A stretch of DNA of 64,000 nucleotides from positions 124,001 through 188,000 of the forward strand of contig JADFCQ010000001.1 in the NCBI GenBank assembly GCA_015223225.1. The letters run 5' to 3'. The translations under genes were made by a program, and so were the position numbers. A model generated the notes under the pieces. That model was not told the origin of the DNA, did not search any database, and saw only the letters and a list, made by a program, of their open reading frames with translations. The stretch's first letter is position 1; every line of letters begins with the position of its first letter. Shown piece by piece: positions 62,158-64,000 of this stretch. Origin of the DNA: Acetobacteraceae bacterium H6797. Lineage in GTDB: Bacteria; Pseudomonadota; Alphaproteobacteria; Acetobacterales; Acetobacteraceae.

Positions 62158-63399
62158 TCAGAACCGTTCGGCCCGATAGGGCGTCGGGTCGATGAAGGGC
62201 TTCTCGCCCGTCATCATATCGGCCAGCAGGCGGCCGGTGGTCGGGCCAAGGGTGAGGCCCTGATGCGCATGGCCGAAAGCGGCCCAGACATTCTGCCGCT
62301 TCGGCAGGCGGCCGATGATGGGCAGCATGTCCGGCGTGCAGGGGCGCACCCCCATCCAGGGCTTGTCCTCGACCTTTTCGGCGAGCGGCAGCAGGCTCCG
62401 CGCGATGGGCTCGGCGCGGGCAAGCTGCACCGGCGTGGGTTCCGCCCCGTCACGCGCGAATTCGGCGCCGGTCGTCAGGCGGATGCCCGCGCGCATGGGC
62501 GCAAGGAGGAAGCCGCTGGCGACATCGATGAACGGGTGGTTCAGCACCGCATTGCCCTGCAGGCCGAAATGGTAGTGATAGCCCCGCTTGCCGAAGAGCG
62601 GCGGGCTGTAGCCCAGCGGCTCGGTCACCTTATTGGCCGCGATGCCGAGTGCCACGACGACTTGCTCGGCCTGCACCGGGCCTTCCGAGGTCTGCACCCG
62701 CCAGCCGGCGCCATCCTGCTTCAGCGTCGTCGCATCGCCCAGGATGAACTGCCCGCCCAGACTCAGGAAAAGCCGCGCATAGGCATTCGTCAGCGCATGC
62801 GGGTCGCTGACCGAATAGGGGTCGGTCCAATGCAGCGCGCCGGTGCGGCGGACTTTCAGATGGGGCTCGGCGGCGGCCAGGGCGTCGCTGTCCAGGGCCT
62901 GATAGTTCACGCCGTGGTCGCGATGCATCACCGCCGCCTCGGCCAGGGCGGTCTCGAGTTGCTGGGGCGAATTGTAGAGCCGCATCCAGCCGATGGGCCG
63001 CAGCAGATCCGTCGCACCCGCGGGCTTCGCCAGCGCCATGTGCTCGTCGAGGCAGGTGACGATCAGCTTGGCGTAATCGGCGCAGAGCTTCAGGTATCGC
63101 TCCGGCTCGGAATGCCACCAGTAGCGCAGCAGCGGCGAGGTGAGGCCCGGCAGCGCCAGCGGGTGATAGACGGCATCGACGGAATTGTTCCGCGCGATGC
63201 GCCAAAGCTCGGCCACCGTACGAGGGAAGGCGTGAGGATGCACCGCCTCGCGTTGGATGAGGCCGCCATTGCCGAAGGAGGCGCCTTCGCCGGGATTCTG
63301 GCGGTCGACCAGCACGACATCGAGCCCGCGCTGGCGCAGATGCAGCGCCACCGAAACGCCGACCATGCCGGCCCCGAGGACCACCACCGAACTACCCAT
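62158..63399 (-). CDS. D-amino-acid dehydrogenase-like FAD oxidoreductase
   Basis: A 413-residue DAO-fold protein. SSVVVLGAGMVGVSVALHLRQRGLDVVLVDRQNPGEGASFGNGGLIQ is the dinucleotide-binding start of the DadA group; the C-terminal part reads GVRPCTPDMLPIIGRLPKRQNVWAAFGHAHQGLTLGPTTGRLLADMMTG, also DadA-like. It would oxidise a D-amino acid or a related secondary amine. Its place with M81 peptidase and peptide-binding protein genes suggests catabolism of D-residue-containing peptides. Confidence 0.88.
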   Translation of the reverse strand: MGSSVVVLGAGMVGVSVALHLRQRGLDVVLVDRQNPGEGASFGNGGLIQREAVHPHAFPRTVAELWRIARNNSVDAVYHPLALPGLTSPLLRYWWHSEPERYLKLCADYAKLIVTCLDEHMALAKPAGATDLLRPIGWMRLYNSPQQLETALAEAAVMHRDHGVNYQALDSDALAAAEPHLKVRRTGALHWTDPYSVSDPHALTNAYARLFLSLGGQFILGDATTLKQDGAGWRVQTSEGPVQAEQVVVALGIAANKVTEPLGYSPPLFGKRGYHYHFGLQGNAVLNHPFIDVASGFLLAPMRAGIRLTTGAEFARDGAEPTPVQLARAEPIARSLLPLAEKVEDKPWMGVRPCTPDMLPIIGRLPKRQNVWAAFGHAHQGLTLGPTTGRLLADMMTGEKPFIDPTPYRAERF

Positions 63400-63423
63400 C
63401 AGCCTCTTCCTTCAGCGCGAAAG

Positions 63424-63455
63424 GCGCCTGCTCTGACTAGAACCGCAGCAGGCGC
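63424..63455. terminator. Inverted repeat downstream of the M81 partial gene
   Basis: GCGCCTGCT (63424-63432) and AGCAGGCGC (63447-63455) form a perfect nine-base stem with a 14-base loop, starting 4 bases after the M81 stop and ending 25 bases before the DadA-like start. It could be a terminator for the upstream gene or an operator for the next one. Confidence 0.45.
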
Positions 63456-63458
63456 GCA

Positions 63459-64000
63459 TCAACCCACCGCCCTGCCCCCGAAATCCCCCGCCCGCATGCG
63501 AATTCCGGGCCGCACATGGCGGAAAGGCAGTGTCGACGGATCGGCGATGACCGGCCCCGGCGCCGCCGCCACGATGATTCGCGCCGCGATAGGCTCGTAA
63601 TCGGCCCGGAAATGCACGGAGGATTTCAGCCCCACGATCGGGCAGTCCTTCGGCTCCACGCCGAGATGCCGGAGGATCGCCTGGTCATAGGCCTGGGTCT
63701 TCCGGCTCGCGACCATCACCTTCACGCCCGGCGCGAATTCCACCAGGGCACAGGGGCCGAGATTGGCATGATTGCCCGCGCCCATCGGCCCCGTCAGCGG
63801 GAAGGAACCATTGCCCAGCCGCAGCACCCTCGCCTCGCCCTCGAAGGGCATGCCGTCGGACTTGCCGCCGAGGCTGAGCGCCAGCGTCGCGCCCTCCCCC
63901 GCCGCATGGCAGGCGGCGGCGCTTTCAGCGTCGTTGATCAGGCAAAGCACCGCGCCCGAGGCACCCTGTGCCACCAGTTCGGCGAGAAGGCCCGTCGTAT
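63459..64000 (-). CDS. M81-family metallopeptidase (partial, N-terminus outside window)
   Basis: The frame is open to the right edge (about 180 residues seen). It begins TTGLLAELVAQGASGAVLCLINDAESAAACHAAGEG and continues LALSLGGKSDGMPFEGEARVLRLG, CALVEFAPGVKVMVASRKTQAYDQ and IVGLKSSVHFRADYEPIA, matching the MlrC C-terminal domain of M81 proteins. It is a second, diverged M81 gene besides the one at 56590-58086. It precedes the DadA-like gene in the leftward set. Confidence 0.85.
   Translation of the reverse strand, partial: TTGLLAELVAQGASGAVLCLINDAESAAACHAAGEGATLALSLGGKSDGMPFEGEARVLRLGNGSFPLTGPMGAGNHANLGPCALVEFAPGVKVMVASRKTQAYDQAILRHLGVEPKDCPIVGLKSSVHFRADYEPIAARIIVAAAPGPVIADPSTLPFRHVRPGIRMRAGDFGGRAVG

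Overview
The window is GC-rich, gene-dense chromosomal DNA of an alphaproteobacterium. BamE, a mitochondrial-type cytochrome bc1 chaperone, the DUF177-rpmF-plsX-fabH order and the many ABC importers with binding proteins fit Rhodospirillales, probably Acetobacteraceae (Roseomonas-like). That placement is inference from gene content, not a search. I see no tRNA, rRNA, CRISPR array, transposase or phage gene.

Layout. 1-2 kb: a cut membrane-protein gene, a truncated isochorismatase-family remnant and an AbrB-family permease. 2-6.7 kb: a branched-chain/amide ABC importer (livF, livG, a fused livH-livM, binding protein). 6.8-8.4 kb: an orphan family-5 binding protein. 8.5-23.3 kb: a urea island. 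urtABCDE (urea uptake) runs leftward; diverging from it is one tightly overlapped rightward operon encoding an NCS1-transporter/histidine-kinase hybrid, a LuxR-type response regulator, and ureDABCEFG (nickel urease and its maturation proteins). Uptake, sensing and hydrolysis of urea thus sit in one divergent locus. 23.3-25.4 kb: an EnvZ/OmpR-type two-component pair.

25.8-32.9 kb is a mixed accessory stretch: an AlkA-type glycosylase, a VOC protein divergent from a MarR regulator over a palindrome, a DUF616 protein behind an AT-rich gap, LysR/DoxX/ring-cleaving-dioxygenase-like genes and an orphan binding protein. 33.0-37.4 kb is core: bamE, bc1 chaperone, DUF177, rpmF, plsX, fabH. 37.5-42.6 kb holds a MarR-controlled four-gene catabolic operon led by a NicX-like dioxygenase. 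42.7-48.5 kb returns to housekeeping: VOC, a pteridine-reductase-like SDR with folB, uvrC, pgsA, a lipoprotein, moaD, moaE.

48.5-48.7 kb is a structured non-coding block: two copies, in opposite orientation, of a two-hairpin repeat (a third copy follows fabH) flanking a palindrome with 30-bp arms. 48.8-51.3 kb encodes a polytopic membrane protein and an MFS exporter. 51.3-56.3 kb is a Ugp-type ABC importer with a metallophosphoesterase. 56.4-56.5 kb carries a 27-bp tandem repeat. 56.6-64 kb is a leftward set with two M81 peptidases, an alpha/beta hydrolase, a family-5 binding protein, a flavin monooxygenase and a D-amino-acid dehydrogenase-like protein.

The observations I rate highest are the transporter-kinase fusion coupled to urease, the two-hairpin repeat family whose stems vary while the 9-3-9 geometry stays, the large palindrome they flank, and the NicX-like operon.
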